From the NCBI GenBank assembly GCA_016789025.1, contig JAEURC010000038.1, positions 1 through 38,189 on the forward strand: 38,189 bases of DNA, in the 5' to 3' direction. The position numbers were made by a program, and so were the translations under genes. Numbering within the stretch: the first letter of the stretch is position 1; every line of letters begins with the position of its first letter. The notes under the pieces are model-generated. The model did not search any database, was not told the DNA's origin, and was given only the letters and a program-made list of their open reading frames with translations. Source of the DNA: Anaerolineales bacterium. GTDB taxonomy: Bacteria; Chloroflexota; Anaerolineae; Anaerolineales; Villigracilaceae. Below are positions 15,320 to 23,676 of the stretch, piece after piece.

Positions 15320-17872
15320 ATGCCTATTCCGCACATCGACCCGCTATCTTTTGTTATCGGTATGGTCATTGGGATCATACTCTTCAATTTGGCCAGTCGC
15401 GCCAAACCCCTCCTCAACCAAGTTCGGGAAAACTTAAAAGAAAGCCGCGAAGCGGCCAAAGTTCGCCGTACAAGCGGGCTGGAAGATAATCACCGCCGCA
15501 TCACCCTGCGCCGCGCGCAGGGGATGCATCTCGCCGCGTCGATGTTTGCTCTCGATGAAATTCTTCAAGAACCTCGTCTCGTCGCGCCACCGGCGCGTGT
15601 GGAGCCGGGTGTCATCCCTTTGCAGGAAGATATCATCTCGCAAACCCTGCCCTACATGCCAGATTGGACGCAACTGGCCGGCGTATATGGCGCACCGACA
15701 CTAAAAGTGGCTGAGGTAGTAACCGGCGGTTCAAACATTGTGATCGTTGGCGCGGCCGGCGCAGGCAAGACCGTGGCATTGGCACACCTCGCGTCACTGG
15801 CGGCAAACCTCAAGGTTCGGGTCAATCCGACATCTGAGGAAGAGGCGGTTCCTTATCTATATCACGTTGCAGATCTGGCGCTCCCGTTTGATGCGACGAA
15901 AGACCCGCTCACCGTGCTCACAAATGCCGTAACAGAATTTGCCCCGATCTTTGACCTAAGCCGCTTGCCCGCCTTTATCCAGCAATCATTCCAAAGTGGA
16001 CGCGCCTTGCTATTGATCGATGGCTTCGACGAACTGGATACAGAGAGTCAGAAAAATGCGACAGCATGGTTCAAAGCGCTGATTCACGCCTATCCAAAAG
16101 TCCGCATCGTAACGACAGGTTGTATCCATCAACTGAACGGGTTGATCAGCCTCGGTTTCAACCCGCTGGCGCTGATCTCTTGGGATCAAAAAGCCGCTTC
16201 AAAGTTCATCCAACAATGGAGCGAACGGTGGTCGCAAACCATCGCGCCGGAATCGCGAGCGCAATCGGGGCGTGAACAAGTGGATTCGCTTTTGCTTAAT
16301 GCATGGGTAACCACCGACAATCACGGTCTGACTCCCTTTGAACTGACTCTCAAAGTGTGGGGCGCATACGCCGGTGACAGTTTAGGACCGGGCGTTCTCG
16401 ACGCTATTGCCACCCATATCCGCCGTGTGGCCCCCGCCGGAACCCCGGTTGCCGCGCTCGAACTGCTCGCCATGCAAGTGGCGCTCACCGCCCAGCCGGT
16501 CTTCGATCCGCGCGCCGCGCGCGCTTGGGTGAAACAATACGATATCGTCGATGACAAATCGGTTGAGCATGCCGAAACGGTAACAAACACCGCCAAGGAA
16601 GAAAAAGCCGCTCTCACTGAATCGCAAAAAATCCGCATCAAGAGATCAAAAGCGGGCGATGTGCCGACTCACGGATTGCTCAGCAAGATGGTGGATAGCG
16701 GCTTGTTGATTTCGCATACCGGTAACAAGATGCGCTTCCTACATTCGGTATTGAATGGTTATCTCGCGGGGCAGGCAATCGGCGATAACGAAGCGTACCA
16801 AACATTGCTCAGCCAGCCCATTTGGAATGGCAGGACTGTCACCATGCATTACTTTGCGGCACGCGGCGATGCATCTTCGCTGGCGGATTCGATGATGAAA
16901 GATTCCAGCCTGCCGCTACATGTGCAGTTATTCACCGTGGCTCACTGGCTGCGCGATGCGCCGCGCGAAGCGGCGTGGCGCGCCAAGGTGTTTTCCGCGT
17001 TGTTGAACATCCTGCAAAGCGAAGGGCAACCGCTTGGCTTGCGCGGACAGGCAATGGCGGCTTTTGTTGCCAGCGGCGACCCCGGCGCTGGCACTCTGTT
17101 TAGGCAACTACTAAACTCTCGCTCGTTTGAAGTTATTCCGCTCGTCGCGCTGGGTTGCGGGGGCATTCGCGATACAAAAGCCGTTGATGCGCTCGAAAGC
17201 GCATTGCAAGCGCCGTTTGGCGCGGTTCGGCGGGCCGCCTGCCTGGCATTGGTTGCCATCGGCACAGAAAAATCGCTGGAGGCAGTGGCGCGGGCGTTGC
17301 TACAAGGGGATGAAGAACTTCGCAAAGCCGCGGCAGAAGCACTGGCGAACGATGCGACAGAGGGTCACGCTGTCCTACGCGAAGGCGTTACCTTATCGGA
17401 CATCATGGTACGACGCGCGGTCGTTCACGGATTGGCGAGAATCGAGCAACCCTGGGCGGTTGAACTCCTGCAAAAGATGCAGGTGGAGGACGATCAGTGG
17501 GTGGTGCGAAACCTCGCCACGCAATACCTCGAGCAGGCGAGCAAACTCGATCCGCGCGTTCCGCAAAAATTACCTAACCCGTCAGACACTCCCTGGCTGA
17601 TCGAATTTGCCGGCAAACAAGGCATGGGCATTTCAAAAAGCGGACCTGCCACCGAGGCGCTATTAAGCGCTTTCAAATTTGGGAGCACCGAAGAACGGCT
17701 GGCCGCCCTGCCATATCTAAAGCCGATTGCCAACGAAGGCATTGTCGGCGCGTTATACAGCGGCATGTACGGCGAAGACATAGAAGTACGCGAAGCCGCT
17801 TATCTTGCCGTGCAAGAAATCGACGCGAACGGCATGCGACTTCCGCACCCCAATCAATTTGGCCTCGGATGA
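15320..17872 (+). CDS. Membrane-anchored NACHT-type (STAND) NTPase with HEAT repeats
   Basis: 850 residues. An N-terminal TM helix (about 10-26) is followed by a charged linker, then a NACHT-like P-loop module: Walker A GAAGAGKT (144-151), Walker B ALLLIDGFDELD (229-240) with the NACHT-type GFDEL, and VRIVTTG as the next strand. A winged-helix-like middle follows. From about 560 the rest is helical repeats of HEAT/PBS type (for example VRRAACLALVAIG and VREAAYLAVQEID). STAND NTPases are signal switches; bacterial NACHT proteins include antiphage sensors, but no effector domain is visible here and the anchor is unusual. Tight spacing with the zinc-ribbon gene (5 nt) and the SsnA-like gene (1 nt) suggests one operon. 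Function unknown. Confidence 0.8.
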   Translation: MPIPHIDPLSFVIGMVIGIILFNLASRAKPLLNQVRENLKESREAAKVRRTSGLEDNHRRITLRRAQGMHLAASMFALDEILQEPRLVAPPARVEPGVIPLQEDIISQTLPYMPDWTQLAGVYGAPTLKVAEVVTGGSNIVIVGAAGAGKTVALAHLASLAANLKVRVNPTSEEEAVPYLYHVADLALPFDATKDPLTVLTNAVTEFAPIFDLSRLPAFIQQSFQSGRALLLIDGFDELDTESQKNATAWFKALIHAYPKVRIVTTGCIHQLNGLISLGFNPLALISWDQKAASKFIQQWSERWSQTIAPESRAQSGREQVDSLLLNAWVTTDNHGLTPFELTLKVWGAYAGDSLGPGVLDAIATHIRRVAPAGTPVAALELLAMQVALTAQPVFDPRAARAWVKQYDIVDDKSVEHAETVTNTAKEEKAALTESQKIRIKRSKAGDVPTHGLLSKMVDSGLLISHTGNKMRFLHSVLNGYLAGQAIGDNEAYQTLLSQPIWNGRTVTMHYFAARGDASSLADSMMKDSSLPLHVQLFTVAHWLRDAPREAAWRAKVFSALLNILQSEGQPLGLRGQAMAAFVASGDPGAGTLFRQLLNSRSFEVIPLVALGCGGIRDTKAVDALESALQAPFGAVRRAACLALVAIGTEKSLEAVARALLQGDEELRKAAAEALANDATEGHAVLREGVTLSDIMVRRAVVHGLARIEQPWAVELLQKMQVEDDQWVVRNLATQYLEQASKLDPRVPQKLPNPSDTPWLIEFAGKQGMGISKSGPATEALLSAFKFGSTEERLAALPYLKPIANEGIVGALYSGMYGEDIEVREAAYLAVQEIDANGMRLPHPNQFGLG

Positions 17873-17873
17873 G

Positions 17874-19217
17874 ATGCTAATCACAAACGCAACTCTCATC
17901 ACGTGGGAAAAAGAAAATCGTATCCTCGATGATCATGCCGTTCTCATCGAGAACGACCGCATCAAAGAGATCGGCAAAAGCGCCGACCTTATAAAAAAAT
18001 ATCCGAACGAAAAAAAACTCGACGCGCGCGGACAATACGTGATGCCCGGCAACATCTGCGCGCACACGCATTTTTATGGCGCATACGCGCGCGGCATGGC
18101 GATCCCCGGACCCGCGCCGAAAGATTTCCCTGAGATCCTGCAAAAGTTGTGGTGGCCCCTCGACCGTTCGCTCGACGCGGAAAGCATCGCATACTCCGCG
18201 CTCCCCTGCCTCGTGGACGCGATCAAACACGGCACGACCACTCTCATTGATCATCACGCCTCGCCCAACGCAATTGACGGCTCGCTCGACATCATCGGCG
18301 ACGCAGTTGAAAAATCTGGGCTTCGCGCGGTGTTGTGTTACGAAGTGACCGACCGCGATGGCGAAGCAAAAATGAAAGCGGGGATCAATGAAAACGTCCG
18401 CTTCATCAAGAAGACGAAAAGCCCGCTTCTCTCCGCGACGTTCGGCCTGCACGCCAGCCTCACGCTTTCGGACGCCTCTTTAGAGTTGTGCCGCCAAGCC
18501 CTCCCCAGTGGATTCGGCTTTCACGTCCACACCGCCGAACACGAATCGGATGAGTACGATAGCCTCAACAAATCAAACATGCGCGTGGTTGACCGCCTGC
18601 AAAAACACGACATCCTCGGAGCGAACACCATCACCGCGCACGGCGTCCACTTCGACACGCGTGAAATGGAGATCCTCGCCGAAACAGGGACGTGGCTCTC
18701 GCACCAGCCGCGCTCAAACATGAACAACGGCGTCGGCGTCGCGCAGATCGAGTCCATGCTGCGCGCGGGAATCAAAGTCTGCTTAGGCAACGATGGCTTC
18801 TCGAACGCCATGTGGGAGGAATGGAAAGCCGCGTATCTTCTACACAAAGTCCATCACCGCGATCCGCGCCGCATGGGCGGCTACGACGTGCAACAGATGG
18901 CGATCTACAACAACGCCGCGCTGGCGAATGTCTTCTTCCCATCTGCGACCATTGGGCAATTGAGCGAAGGCGCATTTGCGGATATTATTTTTGTAGAGTA
19001 CCATCCGAACACACCGATGACCGCAGGCAACCTGCCGTGGCACATCGTCTTCGGTTTTCAGCAAAGCATGGTAACGACGACGATCGTCGCGGGCAAAGTG
19101 TTGATGAAAGACCGCGAACTGCTCACCCTCGACGAAAAAGAGGTCTCAGCCAAAGCGCGCGAGATCGCGCCGAAAGTTTGGGAACGATATCAAAAGGAAG
19201 TTGCAAAAGTTTCGTAA
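17874..19217 (+). CDS. ssnA: SsnA-like metal-dependent amidohydrolase/deaminase
   Basis: 447 residues, amidohydrolase superfamily TIM barrel. Metal sites are His64 and His66 in AHTHF, HVHTAEH, HGVHFD and the catalytic Asp in LGNDGF. The run NLWWxLDR-like KLWWPLDRSLDAESIAYSALPCLVDAIKHGTT and DHHASPNAIDGSL follow the SsnA family, named from E. coli, where the gene lies in a purine-catabolism/selenium-linked cluster and its true substrate is unknown. A guanine or aminopurine-type deaminase is the other option. I start at 17874, 1 nt after the NACHT stop, because it gives the family N-terminus. A perfect 33-nt palindrome follows the stop. Confidence 0.8.
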   Translation: MLITNATLITWEKENRILDDHAVLIENDRIKEIGKSADLIKKYPNEKKLDARGQYVMPGNICAHTHFYGAYARGMAIPGPAPKDFPEILQKLWWPLDRSLDAESIAYSALPCLVDAIKHGTTTLIDHHASPNAIDGSLDIIGDAVEKSGLRAVLCYEVTDRDGEAKMKAGINENVRFIKKTKSPLLSATFGLHASLTLSDASLELCRQALPSGFGFHVHTAEHESDEYDSLNKSNMRVVDRLQKHDILGANTITAHGVHFDTREMEILAETGTWLSHQPRSNMNNGVGVAQIESMLRAGIKVCLGNDGFSNAMWEEWKAAYLLHKVHHRDPRRMGGYDVQQMAIYNNAALANVFFPSATIGQLSEGAFADIIFVEYHPNTPMTAGNLPWHIVFGFQQSMVTTTIVAGKVLMKDRELLTLDEKEVSAKAREIAPKVWERYQKEVAKVS

Positions 19218-19250
19218 AGGTGACAGTCACTTTTGAAGTGACTGTCACCT
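19218..19250. repeat. Stop-adjacent palindrome, family R3, copy 1
   Basis: A perfect 15-bp inverted repeat (AGGTGACAGTCACTT and its inverse, loop TTG) begins on the base after the ssnA stop. A related palindrome with compensated changes follows cofE (20834-20867). No T-run follows. Confidence 0.8.
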
Positions 19251-19270
19251 GCAACTAAAGGTAAAGTGAA

Positions 19271-19957
19271 ATGACAACAGACGGAATCAAAGAACCGCTC
19301 TTATTGACCATCGCTGTCCTCGGCGGGACAGGCAAAGAAGGCAAAGGTCTCGCGTACCGTTGGGCGAAGGCGGGATACAAAGTGCTGATTGGTTCGCGCT
19401 CCGAGGAACGAGCTGTGTCCGCCGCCTCCGAGATCATGGAATTGGCGGAAGGCTCCACCTCCATCGTCGGCACATCGAACAAAGATGCCGCCCAACTAGC
19501 GGACATTGTTGTGGTGAGTGTGCCATACGCCGCGCACCGCGATACGCTCGAAAGCGTGAAAGATGTGCTCAAAGGGAAAATCCTCATTGACGTGACCGTT
19601 CCGCTCGTGCCGCCGAAAGTAAGGACAGTTCAAATGCCGCCCGCTGGCTCTGCCGCGCAAGAAGCGAAAGAGATCGTCGGCGAAGGCGTGGAAGTGGTCG
19701 CCGCGTTCCATAACATCTCTCACGAACACCTGCTGAAAGATGAATTTGTCGAATGTGAAGTGCTCGTCACAGGCACAAGCAAAGACGCGCGCGGCGAGGT
19801 CCTCAAACTTGTCGAAGCCGCGGGGCTCACAGGCTGGGACGCGGGTCCGATAGAAAACTCCGTCGTGCTTGAAGGTCTCACCAGCGTGCTAATCAACATC
19901 AACAAGCAATACGGTTCCACGCACGCAGGCATCAAGATCACTGGGGCAAGTAAGTAA
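19271..19957 (+). CDS. npdG: NADPH-dependent F420 reductase (F420:NADP+ oxidoreductase)
   Basis: 228 residues. It moves hydride between NADPH and coenzyme F420. The N-terminal Rossmann segment GGTGKEGKGLAYRWAKAG, the NADP-phosphate-binding GSRSEE, VPYAAH and the F420-binding AAFHNIS segment are diagnostic for the Fno/NpdG family. In bacteria it usually works in the direction of F420 reduction. AAAGG precedes the ATG at some distance. It opens the F420 block of this window and supplies reduced cofactor for the luciferase-like enzyme and the PPOX-fold protein farther on. Confidence 0.95.
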   Translation: MTTDGIKEPLLLTIAVLGGTGKEGKGLAYRWAKAGYKVLIGSRSEERAVSAASEIMELAEGSTSIVGTSNKDAAQLADIVVVSVPYAAHRDTLESVKDVLKGKILIDVTVPLVPPKVRTVQMPPAGSAAQEAKEIVGEGVEVVAAFHNISHEHLLKDEFVECEVLVTGTSKDARGEVLKLVEAAGLTGWDAGPIENSVVLEGLTSVLININKQYGSTHAGIKITGASK

Positions 19958-19960
19958 ATT

Positions 19961-20030
19961 GATCAGTAAACAGTAAGCAGTGAGCAGGATGAAACACTAC
20001 GCACTGATCACCGATAACTGATCACTGATC
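19961..20030. repeat. CAGTGATCAGT inverted repeat, family R4, copy 1
   Basis: GATCAGTAAACAGTAAGCAGTGAGCAG is faced by CACTGATCACCGATAACTGATCACTGATC written as two inverted arms about 15 nt apart (only short cores are cited: CAGTGA, ACTGATCACTG). A single-arm copy lies before tsaD (35319-35351). It fills the npdG-cofE gap. Confidence 0.65.
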
Positions 20031-20041
20031 TCTGCCTTCCT

Positions 20042-20830
20042 ATGTCTCTCACCCTCACCCCCCTCCTCAACATCCCCCTCATCCGCCACGGCGACAACCT
20101 GGCGGATATTGTTCTTAACTCCCTGCAAGAAAATAAAATTGAACTTCAAGACAACGATATTTTCGTCTTTGCGCAAAAGATCGTTTCCAAATCCGAAGGG
20201 CGGACAGTGAATCTCGCAACGGTCACGCCTTCGCAACGCGCCATCGAACTCGCCAAACAAACCGAAAAAGATCCGCGCGTCGTTGAATTGATCCTGCAAG
20301 AAAGCAACGAAGTCTTGCGCACCCGCGTCGGCGCGATCATCGTCGAACAAAAACTCGGCTTCGTCTGCGCCAACGCAGGGATCGATCATTCAAACGTTGA
20401 CTCCCCTCTCCTTTCAGGAGAGGGGTCGGGGGTGAGGTCCGAAGACTGGGTACTCCTCCTCCCCGCCGAACCAGATCGAAGCGCGGAAAAGATGCGGAGC
20501 GACATCCAATCGAAAAGCGGAAAGCGAATCGGCATCCTCATCATTGATTCACACGGGCGGGCATGGCGCAACGGTACTGTCGGAGTCGCCATTGGAATCG
20601 CAGGAATCCCTGGGCTTGAAGATTTGCGCGGCAAGCCCGATCTGTTCGGATTCAAATTGCAAGTGACGACAGTGGGCGTGGCAGACGAACTCGCCGCCGC
20701 CGCGTCGCTGATGATGGGTCAAGCCGCAGAAGGCACGCCTGTTGTGCATGTGCGCGGATTTCCATATCCATTGCGCGAAGCGTCGCTGAAAGAATTGATC
20801 CGCCCGAAAGATCAAGATTTGTTTCGATGA
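20042..20830 (+). CDS. cofE: Coenzyme F420-0:L-glutamate ligase, with an in-frame palindromic insert
   Basis: 262 residues. GTP-dependent enzyme adding glutamate to F420-0, the last steps of F420 synthesis. Family segments: LIRHGDNLADI, FAQKIVSKSEGR, CANAGIDHSNV, SDIQSKSGKRIGILIIDSHGRAWRNGTVGVAIG and the C-terminal GFKLQVTTVGVADELAAAASLMMGQ. Residues about 121-134 (SPLLSGEGSGVRS), between the NV and DWVLLLP of the family, are encoded by a 10-bp-stem palindrome (20403-20425) and are not part of normal CofE. The reading frame is kept, so the protein is probably active. No Shine-Dalgarno is visible. In mycobacteria this domain is fused to the nitroreductase (FbiB); here they are separate genes. 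Confidence 0.95.
   Translation: MSLTLTPLLNIPLIRHGDNLADIVLNSLQENKIELQDNDIFVFAQKIVSKSEGRTVNLATVTPSQRAIELAKQTEKDPRVVELILQESNEVLRTRVGAIIVEQKLGFVCANAGIDHSNVDSPLLSGEGSGVRSEDWVLLLPAEPDRSAEKMRSDIQSKSGKRIGILIIDSHGRAWRNGTVGVAIGIAGIPGLEDLRGKPDLFGFKLQVTTVGVADELAAAASLMMGQAAEGTPVVHVRGFPYPLREASLKELIRPKDQDLFR
20403..20425. repeat. In-frame intragenic palindrome, family R7, in cofE
   Basis: CCCCTCTCCT, loop TTC, AGGAGAGGGG: a perfect 10-bp stem. Related palindromes lie in frame in cofD (22745-22767) and prmC (about 33127-33182). Confidence 0.85.
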
Positions 20831-20833
20831 GCG

Positions 20834-20867
20834 AAGTGACAGTCATCTTTAAAGATGACTGTCACTT
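20834..20867. repeat. Stop-adjacent palindrome, family R3, copy 2
   Basis: A perfect 34-bp palindrome, arms AAGTGACAGTCATCTTT and inverse, starting 3 nt after the cofE stop. It shares GTGACAGTCA with the copy after ssnA. Confidence 0.8.
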
Positions 20868-20943
20868 GAGCGCCGATAAATGCTAACAAGATTCTTATTC
20901 ACACTTGTTACACTTACCGCATCACACCAAGCAAGGACATCAC

Positions 20944-21336
20944 ATGCCAATCCAAACCAAATATCAAGACCTCATCAGCGACGACTCAAAAGCATTTCTT
21001 TATCTCGCCACGCTCATGCCCGACGGTTCGCCGCAAGTGACGCCCGTGTGGTTCAGCGCTGACGATGAACACATCCTCATCAACACCGCCGAGGGTCGCC
21101 TCAAAGATAAAAACATGAAAGCGCGCAAACACGTAGCGATGACCATTCAAGACCCCAACGACCGCTATCGCTACATCGGCATTCGCGGCGAAGTTGTCGG
21201 CTCCACATACGACGGCGCGGACGAGCATATCGCAATGTTATCCATGCGCTACGATAACAAGCCGTGGAACAAACGCGAAGGACAAAAGCGGATCATCTAC
21301 AAGATCAAGCCGACTCATGTCCACGACCGCGACTGA
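20944..21336 (+). CDS. PPOX-fold (pyridoxamine 5'-phosphate oxidase-like) flavin/F420-binding protein
   Basis: 130 residues of the split-barrel family. LYLATLMPDGSPQVTPVWF and HILINTAEGRLKDKNMKARKHVAMTIQDP, then YIGIRGEV, match the F420-dependent Rv1155-like branch (FDOR-B) better than PdxH. Given its place inside F420 genes, F420 is the likely cofactor; reactions in this branch include reductions of quinone-like or tetrapyrrole substrates, but none can be named here. I start at 20944 because AAGGA lies in front of it. Its last 20 nt overlap the nitroreductase gene. Confidence 0.85.
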   Translation: MPIQTKYQDLISDDSKAFLYLATLMPDGSPQVTPVWFSADDEHILINTAEGRLKDKNMKARKHVAMTIQDPNDRYRYIGIRGEVVGSTYDGADEHIAMLSMRYDNKPWNKREGQKRIIYKIKPTHVHDRD

Positions 21337-21931
21337 CCTCCACAACTTCATGCGGACTCGCCGCTCGGTCCGCCGCTTCAAATCGGACCCTGTGCCTGAT
21401 TCGGTCATCGAGACGATCCTCACCACCGCGACGTTCGCCCCCTCCGCGCACAATCGCCAACCATGGAGGTTCGTAGTAGTGACGAATTCATTCGTCCGCG
21501 CAAAACTCGCCGATGCGATGGCTGTTGACTTTCAACGCGATCTCGAAAGCGACGGCGTTCCCTCCGAAAAAATTCAGGCGCAAGTGAAACGGTCGAAAGA
21601 TCGGATCATCTCCGCACCTGTTGCCATCCTCCTCTGCCTCGACATGAGCGAGATGGACTCGTATCCCGACAAACGACGCACCAAAGCCGAATTCCGCATG
21701 ACCGTCCAATCCGTCGCTGCGGCGGGGATGCAATTGTTGCTAGCCGCGCACGCCGAAGGATTGGGCGGAGTGTGGGCATGCTGGGTGTTATTCGCAGTTG
21801 AAACAATTCAAGATGTTTTGGAATTACCGAAAACTTGGGAACCGCAAGCGTTGTATTTTCTTGGGTATCCAGAAGTAATTCCCGAAGTAAGGAAAAGAAA
21901 GCCTTTAAAAGAAATAATGGTGGTCGAGTAG
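21317..21931 (+). CDS. FbiB C-terminal-type nitroreductase (dehydro-F420 reductase)
   Basis: 204 residues, FMN-dependent nitroreductase fold. RTRRSVRRFKSDPVPDSVIETIL, TFAPSAHNRQPWRFVVV and GLGGVWACW match the C-terminal half of FbiB, which reduces dehydro-F420-0, the product made when phosphoenolpyruvate is the precursor. That role fits its place between cofE and cofD/cofC and suggests this organism uses the PEP route. The ATG at 21317 lies within the previous gene (20-nt overlap). The final codons GTG-GTC-GAG and the TAG stop are the first bases of repeat R1 copy C, so the repeat formed the present C-terminus (VVE). Confidence 0.87.
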   Translation: MSTTATDLHNFMRTRRSVRRFKSDPVPDSVIETILTTATFAPSAHNRQPWRFVVVTNSFVRAKLADAMAVDFQRDLESDGVPSEKIQAQVKRSKDRIISAPVAILLCLDMSEMDSYPDKRRTKAEFRMTVQSVAAAGMQLLLAAHAEGLGGVWACWVLFAVETIQDVLELPKTWEPQALYFLGYPEVIPEVRKRKPLKEIMVVE

Positions 21932-22072
21932 TCCCGCATGTGCTGAGCGGAGCGATAGCGAAGACGAAGCATCGCGGGACGTATCAAGACCACTATGCCG
22001 TGAAATAACTTTTGATACAAAATTCTTCTTGAAGCCATTTGGTCTCGATACGGGCTTCGCCCTACTCGACCA
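21921..22072. repeat. Paired palindromic repeat, family R1, copy C
   Basis: 152 bp with ends TGGTCGAG/CTCGACCA. The left head is a long arm pair GTCCCGC...GCGGGAC; the right head is CGGGCTTCGCCC. The left end supplies the nitroreductase stop codon; the right end lies 14 nt before cofD. Confidence 0.85.
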
Positions 22073-22086
22073 ACAAATATATAAAC

Positions 22087-23052
22087 ATGAAAATTGTCGC
22101 TCTCGCGGGCGGAGTCGGTGGCGCGAAATTGGCGCATGGACTCGCCCAGATACTCAAACCCGAGGAACTCACGATCATCGTCAACACGGGCGATGATTTT
22201 GAGCATTACGGCTTATACATTTGTCCCGACCTGGATACGGTTTGCTATACGCTTGCAGAATTGGCAAATCCTGAAACGGGTTGGGGGCGCGTGGATGAAT
22301 CGTGGAATGCGATCGAGAACGCATCCAAACTTGGCGGGCTGGATTGGTTCAAACTGGGCGACCGCGATCTGGGAACCCACCTCGAACGGACGCGGCGGCT
22401 GAAAGCGGGCGATCCGCTTAGCCAAATTACACGAGACTTTTGCAAGGCGTGGGGCGTTGAACACACCATCCTGCCGATGTCTGACCAGTCAGTGAGAACG
22501 ATGGTTGATACGGACGAGGGCGAACTCGCTTTTCAGGAGTATTTCGTTCATCGCAGGTGTGAGCCGCGCGTAAAAGGATTCAGATTTGTGGGAGTCGAGG
22601 AGGCTGAACCAGCTTCGGGGGCGAAAGAAGCGATTGAGTCCGCTGACGCAATCGTCATTTGCCCGTCGAATCCGTGGGTGAGTGTGGATCCTATTTTGAA
22701 AGTTTTCTCCCTCACTGCTTCGACAAGCTCAGCACGGCGCCCTGCCCCTCTCCCAGTGGGAGAGGGGAAACCCGTCGTTGCCATCTCTCCTATTATTGGC
22801 GGGGAAACGGTGAAGGGACCTGCGGCGAAGATGTATCGCGAGCTGGGAATCGAGCCATCGGCGCTGGCGGTGGCAAATCATTATCGAGGAGTGATAACAC
22901 ATTTTGTCATGGACGCTGTCGATTCGCAACTAACCGAAAGTGTAAGGGGTTTGAATATGCGGACTCTTGTAACGAATACGCTGATGAAAAGTCATGAAGA
23001 CAGAAGGCAATTAGCGCAAGCCATACTCCAGTTCGTCGGAAGTGACTCATGA
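22087..23052 (+). CDS. cofD: 2-phospho-L-lactate/PEP transferase, with an in-frame palindromic insert
   Basis: Moves the phospholactyl or phosphoenolpyruvyl group from the GDP-activated precursor to FO, giving (dehydro-)F420-0. 321 residues from MKIVALAGGVGGAKLAHGL; NTGDDFEHYGLYICPDLDTVCYTL, CPSNPWVSVDPIL and SPIIGGETVKGPAAKM are diagnostic (CofD/FbiA). Residues about 208-227 (SLTASTSSARRPAPLPVGEG) lie between the VDPIL and PVVAIS segments; they are coded by a GC palindrome at 22745-22767 and its flank. No Shine-Dalgarno precedes the ATG. It overlaps cofC by 4 nt (ATGA), so the two are coupled. Confidence 0.95.
   Translation: MKIVALAGGVGGAKLAHGLAQILKPEELTIIVNTGDDFEHYGLYICPDLDTVCYTLAELANPETGWGRVDESWNAIENASKLGGLDWFKLGDRDLGTHLERTRRLKAGDPLSQITRDFCKAWGVEHTILPMSDQSVRTMVDTDEGELAFQEYFVHRRCEPRVKGFRFVGVEEAEPASGAKEAIESADAIVICPSNPWVSVDPILKVFSLTASTSSARRPAPLPVGEGKPVVAISPIIGGETVKGPAAKMYRELGIEPSALAVANHYRGVITHFVMDAVDSQLTESVRGLNMRTLVTNTLMKSHEDRRQLAQAILQFVGSDS
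22745..22767. repeat. In-frame intragenic palindrome, family R7, in cofD
   Basis: CCCCTCTCCC, loop AGT, GGGAGAGGGG: perfect 10-bp stem. A CTTCGACAAGCTCAGCAC stretch just upstream (22719-22736) appears to be part of the same inserted segment. Confidence 0.85.
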
Positions 23053-23660
23053 CACTCTGGGCAATCGTCCCTGTAAAGCCTTTACGGCGCGGCAAATCAC
23101 GTTTAGCGGGCACATTGAATGAAAATGAACGAACTGAATTAAATCGAGCTTTGTTACAACACTCGCTTGAGACGTTGTCCGGCGTTGCCGGCGTGAATGA
23201 GGTGCTCGTGGTCAGTCGCGACCCGAACGCGCTGGCAATTGCCCGCGAACACGGCGCGCGCACCGTGCAGGAGGATGGCGCGCCGCATCTGAATACCGCT
23301 TTGAAGCGGGCGACGGTTGTGGCGCAGGTTTACGCTACGCAAGGCGTGCTGATCCTGCCTGCGGATCTTCCACTTGTGACCCGTGAAGATATCCAAACCT
23401 TGCTTGACCGCGCGGTAAAGCCGCCAGTGGTGGTAATTGCGCCGGACCGCCACGGCAAAGGAACCAACGCTCTCGTGATTGCCCCGGCGGGACTCATCGA
23501 GTATGATTTCGGCGAGAATTCCTTCGAGCGTCATTGCGAACGAGTGAAACAGGCTGGCGCTCGCCTTGAAATAGTGGAACTTCCCTCGCTGGGACTTGAT
23601 CTCGATGAGCCTGAGGATTTTGAACTGGTAAAAAATCTCGAAAGTTCGATCACTTTCTAA
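23049..23660 (+). CDS. cofC: 2-phospho-L-lactate/PEP guanylyltransferase
   Basis: 203 residues. It activates 2-phospholactate or phosphoenolpyruvate with GTP to give the donor used by Cof[26 protein letters not shown] at the N-terminus is the nucleotide-binding start of the CofC/FbiD family; [15 protein letters not shown] carries the metal-binding Asp, followed by [12 protein letters not shown] and the terminal [10 protein letters not shown]. The ATG overlaps the cofD stop by 4 nt. Presence of the FbiB-like nitroreductase nearby makes phosphoenolpyruvate the likelier substrate. Confidence 0.95.
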   Translation: MTLWAIVPVKPLRRGKSRLAGTLNENERTELNRALLQHSLETLSGVAGVNEVLVVSRDPNALAIAREHGARTVQEDGAPHLNTALKRATVVAQVYATQGVLILPADLPLVTREDIQTLLDRAVKPPVVVIAPDRHGKGTNALVIAPAGLIEYDFGENSFERHCERVKQAGARLEIVELPSLGLDLDEPEDFELVKNLESSITF

Positions 23661-23676
23661 TTCTGAGGAGACCGCC

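Noticed and set aside
17877..18452. A 191-codon minus-strand frame opposite the SsnA-like gene
   Set aside because: The plus strand has all amidohydrolase metal motifs; the minus frame has no recognisable domain.
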